This document shows positions 44,832 to 53,474 of a stretch of 64,000 nucleotides of DNA, piece by piece. Source of the DNA: Propionivibrio hellwigii (GTDB taxonomy: Bacteria; Pseudomonadota; Gammaproteobacteria; Burkholderiales; Rhodocyclaceae); assembly GCF_041770905.1 (NCBI RefSeq), contig NZ_JBEUWX010000002.1, forward strand, positions 620,001 to 684,000, read 5' to 3'. A model generated the notes under the pieces. It was not told the origin of the DNA. It saw nothing but the letters and a program-made list of their open reading frames with translations, and made no database searches. Every line of letters begins with the position of its first letter. The first letter of the stretch is position 1. Made by a program: the position numbers and the translations under genes.

Positions 44832-46106
44832 CTATTTTTTCCGTTTTGTCCGTTCGATCAGTTGATCCAGGCGCCGACGCAAATCATCCGCCGGTTTGCC
44901 TTGCGCCTCGGCCAGATTAATCTGGCGCATCAGGTCAGCCATCTGATCGAAAGTCGATTGCGCACGCTGCGTTTGTGACACGGCAGCGGACTGCGACGGG
45001 CGTGTCGCCGCCTTGTTCGTGGCGCCCTTACTTGCGCCTCCTTTATTCGCGGCTCCTTTATCTGCAGCTCCTTTATCCGCCGCACCCGGTTTTTTCGGCG
45101 TCGCAGACGCCGGAGCGGGTTCCTCCGCGTCGCCCGCCCGGAAAAAGACGAACCGCGCCTGTTCTTCCCCCGGTTGATTGCGTTTGGCGGTGATGACCAC
45201 CGAATCCATTTCCTCCTGCTGCTGTGGCGGCGTATCACGGTTGCTGACGATCGTCGTCCCTGGGCGCAAGGCCATCACTTTTTGAATCAATTCGACGCGC
45301 ATTGCATCTACCGGCTGGCCTTTGGCTTGCGCTTCCCGGATATTGCGCAGCAGCGTCTGGATTTCATTGGGCAGCGCCGCCGAACGCGGCGCATCGCCGA
45401 AGCTTTCTTTAGGCGCTTTGATGGCGGCGGCAAACTCTTCCGGCGAAGAAACCATCTTGCCGATCTTGTAATGCTCGTTGCGCATGGCGAAGGCAAGTGC
45501 GTTATCCCCCCAGTCATTCCGCGCCCGCGTATCCGCGCCGGCGTCGATCAGCATTTTCGCCAGATCGTCATGCCCTTCGCGCGCAGCCATCATCAGCGGC
45601 GTCGAATAGTTGGGCGAACGGGCATTGATATTCGCCCCCTGGGAAATCAGGTATTTGCTCAGTTCGCTGTGTCCGTTAAAAACCGAGTAATGCAGGGCAC
45701 TCCAATAGTTACCGTCGCGATTGATCGTTGCGCCGTGTGCAAGCAGCCACTTGACGGCCTCAAGATGATTGTTCCACGCGGCCAGTTGCAGCGGCTGCTC
45801 GCCGTGACGGTTGGAACGCCGCGGATTGGCGCCGCGTTCAACGAACAGTGCCATCATCGGGACATGCCCATACCAGGCGGCGATCATCAACCCCGTGCCG
45901 ATTTCCTTGCCCTGAAATTCCGGGTTCAACCCTTCGTCGAGCCAGGCACGCACCTGCTTGATATCATTGCGCTCAACTGCCCAGGCGAATTCGGCCGCAT
46001 CGGGCAAGGCGGCATATGCCGTGCGGCATATCAACAACACAAAAAACAACACGCAGCGCGTCAGCCGCCCCCATACAACCGTCCCGCACATTTTTTGTCC
46101 TTCCAC
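44832..46106 (-). CDS. Exported ankyrin-repeat protein
   Basis: A 424-aa protein with a signal peptide (cleavage after AYA near residue 32), four to five ankyrin repeats (about 35-210; units such as GEQPLQLAAWNNHLEAVKWLLAHGA), a linker, and an Ala/Lys/Gly low-complexity tract (about 340-370) made of five-residue repeats (GAADK, GAANK, GASKG). It ends in a charged coiled-coil segment rich in Arg/Lys. It is probably periplasmic and may bind a protein partner. The specific role is unknown. ATG 46106 or 46091 are both possible starts. Confidence 0.82.
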   Translation of the reverse strand: MEGQKMCGTVVWGRLTRCVLFFVLLICRTAYAALPDAAEFAWAVERNDIKQVRAWLDEGLNPEFQGKEIGTGLMIAAWYGHVPMMALFVERGANPRRSNRHGEQPLQLAAWNNHLEAVKWLLAHGATINRDGNYWSALHYSVFNGHSELSKYLISQGANINARSPNYSTPLMMAAREGHDDLAKMLIDAGADTRARNDWGDNALAFAMRNEHYKIGKMVSSPEEFAAAIKAPKESFGDAPRSAALPNEIQTLLRNIREAQAKGQPVDAMRVELIQKVMALRPGTTIVSNRDTPPQQQEEMDSVVITAKRNQPGEEQARFVFFRAGDAEEPAPASATPKKPGAADKGAADKGAANKGGASKGATNKAATRPSQSAAVSQTQRAQSTFDQMADLMRQINLAEAQGKPADDLRRRLDQLIERTKRKK

Positions 46107-46221
46107 CCGTCCCGCTTCTGCTCAATTACGATACCGTTTTCTGACAGATTGGCGCGCCAGACGGCGCCTTTTCTTCAAATCCGTCAATTAATGGGGGAAA
46201 TTATAGGAAAATATCACCTCA

Positions 46222-46917
46222 ATGCCTGCTTATTTTTCACCTTATCCGCCTTTTCGTCTGATTATCGCCTTCGCGCTGTCGCTCATTCTCCACGGCAGCC
46301 TGCTGATTTCGGACGCTTTCCGGCGCCTGCCCCCCCGGCCGTCACCGCCCCCGTTGCAGGTGATGTTGCGCACACCGGAACCCGTACCTCTCCCAACGCC
46401 GGAACCCGCCCCGGAAATGTTGCTGAAAAACACGCTGACAGCAGCGAAGGAAGAAACACCGGAAATCAAGCCGGCGCCGGACCTTACGCCCCCGGAGCCG
46501 ACGCCGATACCAAAGCCAACGCCAACGCCGAAAGTCACCCCGCCCGCACCGCGCCCCGACCTTCACAAGCCTTCCCCAGAAAAAAGGCCGCCTGCACGCA
46601 CTGTCCGCCAACCCGACAAACCGCATCCGCGCCCCGGCAGCTGGCAGATTACCGGCACCCCGCCACTCGCCGCCGTACAGCGCAAACTTTCCGAGTTTGT
46701 CTTCTATCCTGAAGAAGCGCGCATCCAGGGCATCGAAGGCACGGTCTACCTGTTCATCCAGCTCGGCCCCGACTGTACGGTCGAGGATGTCCGCATCGAC
46801 GGCAGTAGCGGCTCGCGGCTGCTCGACAAGGCTGCCGAAAAAGGCGCATGGGCAATACACCAACTACCGGGCTGCCGCTCCGGCGTCTATCCCTACATAT
46901 TCCGGCTTGTCGACTAA
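46222..46917 (+). CDS. tonB: TonB-type energy transducer
   Basis: A 231-aa protein with an N-terminal membrane anchor (RLIIAFALSLILHGSLLI), a long Pro-rich periplasmic stretch (about 35-145, many Pro-Thr/Pro-Lys pairs) and a TonB_C domain (about 150-231, FYPEEARIQGIEGTVYLFIQL). It delivers proton-motive energy to outer-membrane receptors. No exbB/exbD is adjacent. It is the only TonB in the window and could serve the two BtuB-like receptors, though that is inference from co-location. Confidence 0.85.
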   Translation: MPAYFSPYPPFRLIIAFALSLILHGSLLISDAFRRLPPRPSPPPLQVMLRTPEPVPLPTPEPAPEMLLKNTLTAAKEETPEIKPAPDLTPPEPTPIPKPTPTPKVTPPAPRPDLHKPSPEKRPPARTVRQPDKPHPRPGSWQITGTPPLAAVQRKLSEFVFYPEEARIQGIEGTVYLFIQLGPDCTVEDVRIDGSSGSRLLDKAAEKGAWAIHQLPGCRSGVYPYIFRLVD

Positions 46918-47270
46918 CAGAAAGCAATAAAAAGGGAATCAGATGATTTTTATAAAAAGCTTATTAACAACCTACAAATAACCATAAAAGCGCCTATTCC
47001 ATTTATTTAAAGCAAGCGCAATTTTTATATCAATCCACCTGGATTTTATTTTAGCTTGCCAAATACCCTAATCAAATAGGGAATAAAGAGAAAATTAATT
47101 ACTGATAGTTTTATAACGCCCAACAATTAAAAAAACAGCATTAACCTTATCTACCTAACCAAATAAAGATTGCCTAAAAATTGCTATATAGACAGCACAT
47201 ATCGAATACAAAATTCAGGCGATAAAAATTTTTGGGATTTACGGAAATACTTATTTTTTGGTGCAGCGGG
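46918..47270. other. AT-rich non-coding stretch after tonB
   Basis: Base composition drops sharply to AT-rich here, unlike the surrounding genes. No ORF, tRNA or clear terminator is recognised. The following 47.27-47.9 kb stretch holds the 40-bp repeat array. Confidence 0.5.
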
Positions 47271-47319
47271 TGCAACAGGCATCACAAGAGTGCGGGCATG
47301 ACTATCGACCGGGCGGGAA

Positions 47320-47660
47320 GGAAGCATCACTGGCTGAATCACCCCACTGCCGGCGGCAGAGACCTGCCACAACACCGCCACAGACCTACGACAACCCCGC
47401 CACAATGCCTGCCCTGAACCCCGCGTAAAACGGGCATCTCCGGAGCCCCTGCCCGCCAGCCCACTGTTTACGGGCGTTTCCAGCCTGCCTATTCGCTAGC
47501 CCACTGTTTACGCTGGTTTCCGGGCAGCCTACCCGCAAACGCCCTATTGACACGGGCTTACGGCCAGCCGATTTAGATAACCGAGCACATCTGAAAGACA
47601 CAGACAGCAAATCTGCAAGCCAAAGTAGCAAATGAGTATCGCGCCTCATCGCCATCACCG
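47320..47660. repeat. Imperfect 40-bp tandem repeat array, copy 1
   Basis: Four imperfect units of about 40-41 bp occupy about 47415-47575, each with a core like actgtttacg-gg-tttccgg and ending in -cag, -tag or -aac. They are flanked by a shared left block (from gaaggaagcatca, about 47327) and right block (cagccgatttagataaccgagcacatctgaaag). The whole segment recurs at about 49432-49740. Confidence 0.7.
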
Positions 47661-47967
47661 CGAGCTACAAGCCGGCAATGCCGCTACGGAAAATAAGTAG
47701 CGCCCCGTCGCCGCAAACCCAACTCAGCACCACAGCAGCGGAAAAAACGAAAAACGAAGTTTCCCCAAAGCACAGATAAATCTTGGTTTTCCGTTTTGAA
47801 CGCCCCGCAGCCAGCCGCGCACCGCCGGCACGCCACTGCATCTTTCCACAATCCATATCTAAGCCCATTGACAGCCGCATGGCAGAGGACTAGCCTGCCC
47901 GCATTCTCTGTGGCTTAGCGATTTCCTTTATTCATCTAATCCTCCCGGACAGAAAAGGAAACAGGCG

Positions 47968-48627
47968 ATGAAAACGGACAGAATGTTTTGGGGAAAACGG
48001 GCAGTTTTCCTCCTTTCGGGAATCATCGGCTTAGGGCTGCTTCTGCCGACGCACAGTGAGGCCAAAAAGCCCCGCGACTTAGGTCAGGCCTGCTACGAAA
48101 AAGCCGCCAGACTCCAGGCCAAAGCGGATAAAGGCAACAGAAATGCCGGCAGGCAGTACAACCAAGCGCTCGATGCCTACCTGTGCGCGGCAAAAAACGG
48201 GCATGCCCGCTCTGCCTATCTGGCGGTAATTCTCTCCGAATCCGGCCAATCCAAGGGCTTGCCTGAAGAAACCAAAAAAGCGTTGATGGCGCAGGCGGTC
48301 GATGCAGGTGTTCCGGAGGCGCGTTGCATCACAGTAGGAGATGATTGCAACGAAAGAAGCAAGTGTCTCCACCCGGAAAAATCGGAAGCCACCCTGGTGA
48401 AACTGATTCAGGAAGGCTATGCGAAAGATTACGCCTACTATCTTGCCACCTTGCTTGAAAAGGGAAAGCTGGGCGAGAAGAATATTGCCCGGGCGTACAA
48501 GTGCTATGAACTGGGCAGCCGCTCTGGCGACAATTTTGCTGAAAGTGCTAAACGGCGGCTGGAAAGGCAGTACGAAGCCGCAGAACTTGAAACGGACGAA
48601 ATATGTGTTGAAGGAGTGAAAAAATGA
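47968..48627 (+). CDS. Exported SEL1-like repeat protein
   Basis: A 219-aa protein with a signal peptide (hydrophobic AVFLLSGIIGLGLLL, cleavage after SEA near residue 32). The mature part has weak SEL1/TPR-like helical repeats (YLCAAKNGHARSAYLAVILSESG; YKCYELGSRSGDNFAESAKRRL) and seven cysteines, probably in disulfides. It begins a small co-directional cluster: its stop overlaps the next ORF (ATGA at 48624). It may be an accessory or immunity-type protein; no function is assigned. Confidence 0.72.
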   Translation: MKTDRMFWGKRAVFLLSGIIGLGLLLPTHSEAKKPRDLGQACYEKAARLQAKADKGNRNAGRQYNQALDAYLCAAKNGHARSAYLAVILSESGQSKGLPEETKKALMAQAVDAGVPEARCITVGDDCNERSKCLHPEKSEATLVKLIQEGYAKDYAYYLATLLEKGKLGEKNIARAYKCYELGSRSGDNFAESAKRRLERQYEAAELETDEICVEGVKK

Positions 48628-48812
48628 GCTCGATTCTGAATCAAACGCAAGCGTACAGGAATGCCGGATACACCTATGGCTGGGGCGGCACCGCCGTCTA
48701 CAAAACCTCCGTTCAGGCCGCCGAAGAAAAACACTTCAAACTCGTCTATCTCGTCCCCGGCATGGGCGCATCAAAAGCGTGTAATGAAGAGCAATGGAGG
48801 ATGGCAGGATGA
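48624..48812 (+). pseudogene. Probable truncated ORF following the SEL1-like gene
   Basis: 62 codons with sequence MSSILNQTQAYRNAGYTYG at the start and no complete domain. It overlaps both neighbours (ATGA junctions at 48624 and 48809), which argues for translation. Yet the end (CNEEQWRMAG) looks like an abrupt truncation of a longer protein. I cannot tell a small real protein from a decayed one. Confidence 0.45.
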
Positions 48813-49228
48813 AAAATCATGTAATACACAATACGGCACGCGCAGCTTTTATTATATGTTCGACCCTGATTTCATTAAATATAAATGCAGGTGAAAATAC
48901 AGAGCATAATAGTAGCCGGTTAAAACTGGTAGATGAAATCGATTCAATACTGGTAGATGCAGGGCTGTGCGAGACAAAGAACTTATGTTCTAACAAACAG
49001 TTATTTTTTGTCAGCCCTGCAAGAAACGGGCTTGGAGTCATAACATATTCAATTAAAAACCCGGATATTCTTTCAAAAATTACCCAAAAGTGCATGGAAG
49101 TATTTTATTCAAAAAATATAGGAATAATAATAGAAAATTATGAAATTTCAAAACAGGAAGAATTGAAAAAATGGATCAGCACAGAAGTACCTTTTAATGA
49201 AATCGAGTTTAAAAGGAGGGATAAATAA
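48809..49228 (+). CDS. Small AT-rich exported protein
   Basis: About 139 aa, coded by AT-rich DNA unlike the rest of the window. It has a signal peptide (ARAAFIICSTLISLNINAG, cleavage near residue 26) and three or four Cys in the mature part (LCETKNLCSN and KCMEVF). Start ATG 48809 overlaps the preceding stop (ATGA). No family is recognised. The base composition suggests horizontal acquisition. Confidence 0.62.
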   Translation: MKNHVIHNTARAAFIICSTLISLNINAGENTEHNSSRLKLVDEIDSILVDAGLCETKNLCSNKQLFFVSPARNGLGVITYSIKNPDILSKITQKCMEVFYSKNIGIIIENYEISKQEELKKWISTEVPFNEIEFKRRDK

Positions 49229-49350
49229 CTAGCGTTGAAGTTCGTGTAGATGTTGGTGGTAAGGACGGGATACCTCATACATTTTTAGTAGTAACTGATG
49301 AAAATGGGAAAGAATCAGGATATGGGCTTGCGGCCAGCCAATTTAGATAA
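49225..49350 (+). pseudogene. Gene remnant with lost start codon
   Basis: Directly after a strong ribosome-binding site (aaaggaggg) the frame reads ATA, where ATG is expected, then TSVEVRVDVGGKDGIPHTF and onward for about 40 codons before joining repeat DNA (gcggccagccaatttagataacc). The peptide resembles the N-terminal part of secreted or effector-associated proteins with a GxDGIPHTF motif. It is broken at the start codon and cut by the repeat. Confidence 0.5.
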
Positions 49351-49745
49351 CCACGCATCACCTCCAGAATACGCAAACAGCAACGCCGCCGCCTCGCAGC
49401 CAGCTGCCTGCGAACCATCGGCCGCGCTGTAAGGAAGCATCACCGGCTGAATTACCGCCGGCAACCGCAGACCCACTACAACACCTGCCCCCGTCACCAC
49501 GCCTGCCCCGAACCCCGCGTAAAACGGGCATCTCCGGAGGGGCTGCCCGCCAGCCCAGTGTTTACACGGGTTTCCGGGCGGCCTATTCGCTAGCCCACTA
49601 TTTACGCGGGTTTCCGGGCAGCCTACCCGCAAACGCCCTATTGACGCGGGCTGGCGGCCAGCCGATTTAGATAGCCGAGCACATCTGAAAGACGCAGACA
49701 ACAACTCAGAAAGCCACAGTAGAAAACAAATCGCGCTCTTTGCGG
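49321..49745. repeat. Imperfect 40-bp tandem repeat array, copy 2
   Basis: About 49432-49740 corresponds to 47327-47640 with the same four ~40-bp units (49515-49668) and the same flanks. A further fragment of the right flank (gcggccagccaatttagataacc) sits at about 49330-49352 at the end of the broken gene. No plus- or minus-strand ORF across these arrays has coding character. Confidence 0.7.
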
Positions 49746-49902
49746 CTAGCCGGCCGCGCACCACCAGCGCATCGCTGCCTCTTTCCATATAGTTAAGAAG
49801 CACTGCATCTTTCCGCACATTCATCTAAACCACCTATTGACAGCCGCATAGCAAAAGACTAGCCTGCAGACGTTGATCTTCATTGTTGATGGAGAAATCT
49901 TC

Positions 49903-50025
49903 ATGAACAAGACGCGAACCACTGCATTCATGCAATTGATCGCATATATCGGCGCTTATCTCCTCCCCACACGCCGCGCTTGTTTAAGCCATGCCGACGG
50001 GAACATGCAGGGCATCTGGCAATAA
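49903..50025 (+). pseudogene. Short ORF, probable N-terminal remnant of an exported protein
   Basis: 40 codons from an ATG with a ggag ribosome-binding site 8 nt upstream. The start (MNKTRTTAFMQLIAYIGAYLL) resembles a signal peptide, then the frame ends quickly. It probably marks a deleted secreted-protein gene. The remaining 50026-50167 shows nothing recognisable except the ribosome-binding region of the next gene. Confidence 0.35.
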
Positions 50026-50167
50026 CAATAATATTCCGCCATTGAGACTCCCGACTCAATGCCTGTGTAACCTGACGCCATCGTCTCATAGAAAAATAGC
50101 GGAAGAAATGATGCCCAATTGGGCGCAATCTAAATATTCAGAAATCTGAAATATAAGGAAAGTCAAA

Positions 50168-51244
50168 ATGGGAAAAAGAAGCTTCCTGTTCAAGCTAGTC
50201 CTTGGGATATTTCTGGGATTGTTTGTCTTGATGCAAGTTCAGGCTGAAACAATTTACCCAACAGGCTTGAAAGCAAACAAAGGATACCTTGCCGTTTCTC
50301 CCGATGGAGAAAAAGTTGTCTTTGAAACCAACTATTTTTCGCATGGATTACGTTTGCTCGATACCAAAACAAAAACAATCAGCGTCATTCCGCAAAATAC
50401 GGAAAGAACGTTAGGACATCCTAGATGGTCGCCCGATGGCAGCCGTATTGTACTTGTTTCTGCTGCCATAGAAAATAATTACTTCAATCTGGACGATATG
50501 AAAATTGTTTTACTTGATACAAAAAACTGGAATGAAAAAATAATTAGCGCGAGCCAGGGAGTAAATATCTTTCCATTTTTCTCGCAAGATGGCAAGCAGG
50601 TTTATTATTTTAAAGGCAAGAAGCGTGAAGAAGGAAAAACGCCTGCCACAGATTATGACCTTTACAGTATTGATTTAGACAGCTATCAAGAAACACGGCT
50701 TACTTATAAAGAGTTTCATCAAGTAAACCGTGGCGATGACAATGGCCATAATATCGTTATCACAGGCGAAAGAATGGAATTGGAAAAGCAAAAACGAAAA
50801 CGTTCTCCAATAGTAAGTTTATTAGAAATGCCTTTTCAATATTTCATTAAAGAGATCATTACGATAATGAATATATTTATAGAACACAAGAAGTCTGACG
50901 GGCACAAGAATTCTTACAACAAACTCTTAGAGAGCCTTAGCTGGGAAAAGTTGTATCGGATAGATAAAAAGACAAAGGCCATATCAATGATTGATGTTCA
51001 TGACCCGGAGAATTTCTTTGAATTTCGCTCTCCCAGATACCACCGATCAAAAGAAATTTATTTTATTTCTAAAAGAAAATCGCTTCAATCGGAGTGGTTT
51101 TTATCAAAGGCTGACCAGGATGGGAGCAATCCCAAGGTTTTGCAAGAAGTATCTATTGTAGGTGGATTTGATATTGCCCAAGAAACAGGCGATATCTTTA
51201 TCATAGATAAAATTGGAGAGGAAATAGTAATAAAGAAATTATAG
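50168..51244 (+). CDS. Exported PD40/TolB-like beta-propeller protein
   Basis: A 358-aa protein with a signal peptide (LVLGIFLGLFVLMQVQA, cleavage near residue 27). Propeller blades are visible as AVSPDGEKVVFETN, RWSPDGSRIVLVS, FFSQDGKQVYYF and a C-terminal KADQDGSNPKVLQEV. A membrane-like or amphipathic stretch lies near residues 215-240 (LLEMPFQYFIKEIITIMNIFI). The DNA is AT-rich. It may be a periplasmic sensor or scaffold. It is not TolB itself, since pal/tolA are absent. Confidence 0.72.
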   Translation: MGKRSFLFKLVLGIFLGLFVLMQVQAETIYPTGLKANKGYLAVSPDGEKVVFETNYFSHGLRLLDTKTKTISVIPQNTERTLGHPRWSPDGSRIVLVSAAIENNYFNLDDMKIVLLDTKNWNEKIISASQGVNIFPFFSQDGKQVYYFKGKKREEGKTPATDYDLYSIDLDSYQETRLTYKEFHQVNRGDDNGHNIVITGERMELEKQKRKRSPIVSLLEMPFQYFIKEIITIMNIFIEHKKSDGHKNSYNKLLESLSWEKLYRIDKKTKAISMIDVHDPENFFEFRSPRYHRSKEIYFISKRKSLQSEWFLSKADQDGSNPKVLQEVSIVGGFDIAQETGDIFIIDKIGEEIVIKKL

Positions 51245-51254
51245 TAAAACAATT

Positions 51255-51476
51255 GGGGCTGTACTAGATTAGCAATTATGCCAATCTATAGAGATAAAGC
51301 CAACTTATTATAAATTAAATAAGAAACCCAAATTAAATCTTATTGATTTTTTCGTCACTGAGACCACCGCCAGAATAGCAGTTGATTTACTCGAAATACA
51401 GCCTAATACTGCGGCGTTGTTTTACCATAAAATCATGGTAGTTATTGAGCGCCATCTTGCCAATGATGGCTTTTGA
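51255..51476 (+). mobile_element. IS1595-family (IS1016-like) remnant
   Basis: The stretch ggggctgtactagattagca at 51255 looks like the terminal inverted repeat of IS1016-type elements. Downstream, 51324-51476 translates to a transposase N-terminal fragment (FVTETTARIAVDLL ... NTAALFYHKI), matching the family's T-T-A-R-A-A then NTA-FYH pattern. It ends with TGA and lacks the rest of the transposase and the other end, so it cannot move. Upstream codons in the frame are degraded. Confidence 0.65.
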
Positions 51477-51552
51477 AGCTTATTGCTTTTAGACAGGCCA
51501 GAAACTCTCGCAAGTGCAGCGGAAAATGGGAACGCCTGATCCCTGGCGCGGG

Positions 51553-52359
51553 TTACGTTTGCGTATCGATGACCTTGCGCCGGAAGATCACATCCCACAC
51601 CCCATGCCCAAGCCGTAAGCCACGTTGTTCAAACTTGGTCAGCGGCCGATAATCGGGGCGCGGCGCATAGCCGTCCGCCGTATTCTCCAACAGCGGTTCG
51701 GCGGAAAGTACGGCGAGCATCTGCATGGCGTAATCCTCCCAATCGGTGGCGCAGTGCAAATAGCCCCCTGTTTGCAGCCGGCCAGCGAGCAGCGCGACAA
51801 GCGGCGGCTGGATGAGGCGGCGTTTGTGATGACGCACCTTTGGCCAGGGATCGGGAAAGAAAATGTGCACGCCCGCCAGTGACGCCGGCGCAATCATCGT
51901 GCGCAAGATTTCGACTGCGTCGTGTCGAATGATGCGTAGGTTAGTCAGCCCTTTTTCTGCAATCAGCTTGCACAGGCTGCCGACACCCGGGGCATGTACT
52001 TCGATGCCGAGGTAGTCGTTTTCCGGATGTGCGGCCGCAATGGCGGCGCTCGTTTCGCCCATGCCAAAGCCAATTTCGAGAATCTTGGGCGCGGTGCGCC
52101 CGAAGACGGCGTCAAGATCGAGCGGCGCATCGGCATAGGGAATGCCGACTTTCGGCATCATCTCGTCGTAATAGCGCTGCTGGGCGTTGGAGACGCGCCC
52201 CTGGCGCAGTACGAAGCTGCGGATGGGGCGGTGGCGGGCGGTATCCCGCTCTCCCCGATCATCCTGCGCTTGTGGCGCCCTTGCCTCCTGCGGTTCGCCC
52301 GCCCGCACGCCGCCAGCCGCGCCATCGGGCGCGCCGCGATCATTGCGTGCGCCGCCCAT
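51553..52359 (-). CDS. trmB: tRNA (guanine-N7-)-methyltransferase
   Basis: A 268-aa SAM methyltransferase making m7G46 in tRNA. SAM site LEIGFGMGETSAAIAAAHPENDYLGIEVH (about 92-120), HDAVEIL, the catalytic FFPDPWPKVRHHKRRL and the C-terminal YEDYA-type ATDWEDYAMQML are seen. An unusual Arg/Asp/Gly-rich N-terminal tail of about 45 residues is less conserved, so translation might start inside. The start codon directly follows the thiG stop. Confidence 0.92.
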   Translation of the reverse strand: MGGARNDRGAPDGAAGGVRAGEPQEARAPQAQDDRGERDTARHRPIRSFVLRQGRVSNAQQRYYDEMMPKVGIPYADAPLDLDAVFGRTAPKILEIGFGMGETSAAIAAAHPENDYLGIEVHAPGVGSLCKLIAEKGLTNLRIIRHDAVEILRTMIAPASLAGVHIFFPDPWPKVRHHKRRLIQPPLVALLAGRLQTGGYLHCATDWEDYAMQMLAVLSAEPLLENTADGYAPRPDYRPLTKFEQRGLRLGHGVWDVIFRRKVIDTQT

Positions 52360-53154
52360 TCAGGAACCGATCAGGCCGCTGGTCGGCGAGGATGGATCGG
52401 CCGAATAGTATTTGCGCGGCATGCGTCCGGCGAAGAAAGCCTCACGCCCCGCTTCGACCGCCTTTCTCATGGCGCTCGCCATCAATACGGGATTTTTGGC
52501 GTGAGCAATGGCGGTATTCATCAGTACGCCGTCGCAGCCCAGTTCCATCGCCACCGCTGCATCCGAGGCCGTGCCAACACCGGCATCAACGAGTACGGGC
52601 ACTTTGGCGTTGTCGATGATCAGGCGCAGGTTCCAGGGGTTGACAATGCCCATGCCCGAGCCGATCAGCGAAGCCAGCGGCATGACTGCGACGCAGCCGA
52701 TTTCTTCGAGCATCTTTGTCTGGATCGGGTCGTCGGCGCAATACACCATCACCTGAAAACCTTCTTTGACGAGCGTTTGCGCCGCCTTCAGCGTTTCCGG
52801 CATATTCGGGAACAGGGTCTGCGGGTCGCCCAGCACTTCCAGTTTGCACAGCGGGTGCCCTTCGAGCAGTTCGCGCGCCAGACGCAGCGTGCGCACCGCC
52901 TCTTCGGCCGTGTAACAGCCTGCGGTATTGGGCAAAATGGTAAATTGCGCAGGCGGAAGCGCATCGAGCAGATTGGGTTCATCCGGATTTTGGCCGATAT
53001 TCATGCGCCGGATGGCAACAGTCACGATCTGCGCACCGGAGGCATCGATCGCTGCGCGCGTTTCGGCAAAATCCTTGTATTTTCCGGTACCGACCAGCAA
53101 GCGCGAACGGTAAGTTTTACCGGCAATCGTCAGGGTATGAGGGTTCGTGTCCAT
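52360..53154 (-). CDS. thiG: Thiazole synthase
   Basis: A 264-aa TIM-barrel enzyme that builds the thiazole phosphate of thiamine from deoxyxylulose phosphate, dehydroglycine and ThiS thiocarboxylate. It has LLVGTGKYKDF, ILPNTAGCYTAEEAVRTLRLARE, KLEVLGD, and the C-terminal VLVDAGVGTASDAAVAMELGCDGVLMNTAIA. It lies 44 bp after thiS. No TPP riboswitch is seen in front of thiS. Confidence 0.95.
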   Translation of the reverse strand: MDTNPHTLTIAGKTYRSRLLVGTGKYKDFAETRAAIDASGAQIVTVAIRRMNIGQNPDEPNLLDALPPAQFTILPNTAGCYTAEEAVRTLRLARELLEGHPLCKLEVLGDPQTLFPNMPETLKAAQTLVKEGFQVMVYCADDPIQTKMLEEIGCVAVMPLASLIGSGMGIVNPWNLRLIIDNAKVPVLVDAGVGTASDAAVAMELGCDGVLMNTAIAHAKNPVLMASAMRKAVEAGREAFFAGRMPRKYYSADPSSPTSGLIGS

Positions 53155-53198
53155 GGTATGAATGAAAGGCTAGGTGGCGGCCAATCGCTTGCCGGCCA

Positions 53199-53399
53199 TC
53201 AACCGCCGCCAACGGCAACGACGATTTCCAGCCTGTCGCCATTATCGAGCAGCGTTTCTGCATGACGGCTGCGCGGCACGATTTCGCCATTGCGCTCGAC
53301 AGCGATGCGTTTGCCGGCATAACCCAGCTGGTCAACCAGCACGGCAATGCTTATGGGAGAAGCAAACCGGCGAGATTCGCCATTAAGTGAAATTTCCAT
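53199..53399 (-). CDS. thiS: Sulfur carrier protein ThiS
   Basis: A 66-aa ubiquitin-fold protein ending in GGG, where the terminal Gly-Gly is adenylated and turned into a thiocarboxylate. It begins MEISLNGESRRF and has RIAVERNGEIVPRS and LDNGDRLEIVVAVGGG. ATG 53399 is chosen because family proteins start with M-x-I-x-x-N-G. It works with ThiG encoded next. Confidence 0.92.
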   Translation of the reverse strand: MEISLNGESRRFASPISIAVLVDQLGYAGKRIAVERNGEIVPRSRHAETLLDNGDRLEIVVAVGGG

Positions 53400-53474
53400 G
53401 CCGGGCATTCTAACATGCTGAAATATCCGGCAAACAGGCCGATCCGGAAAGCCCGCCCGCATCCGCAAGCGCGC

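Noticed and set aside
45174..46712. A 512-codon plus-strand frame opposite the ankyrin gene and overlapping tonB
   Set aside because: Composition and lack of domains mark it as a shadow; both real genes have signal sequences and known domains.
47415..47575. Possible CRISPR array (40-bp periodicity)
   Set aside because: Units are similar along their whole length, with no constant repeat alternating with unique spacers, and no cas gene is near.
47386..49824. Similar minus-strand ORFs (47386-47658 and 49315-49824) sharing SIGRLRVGCPET-like peptides
   Set aside because: The similarity comes from the duplicated 40-bp arrays. No ribosome-binding site, domain or coding bias supports them.
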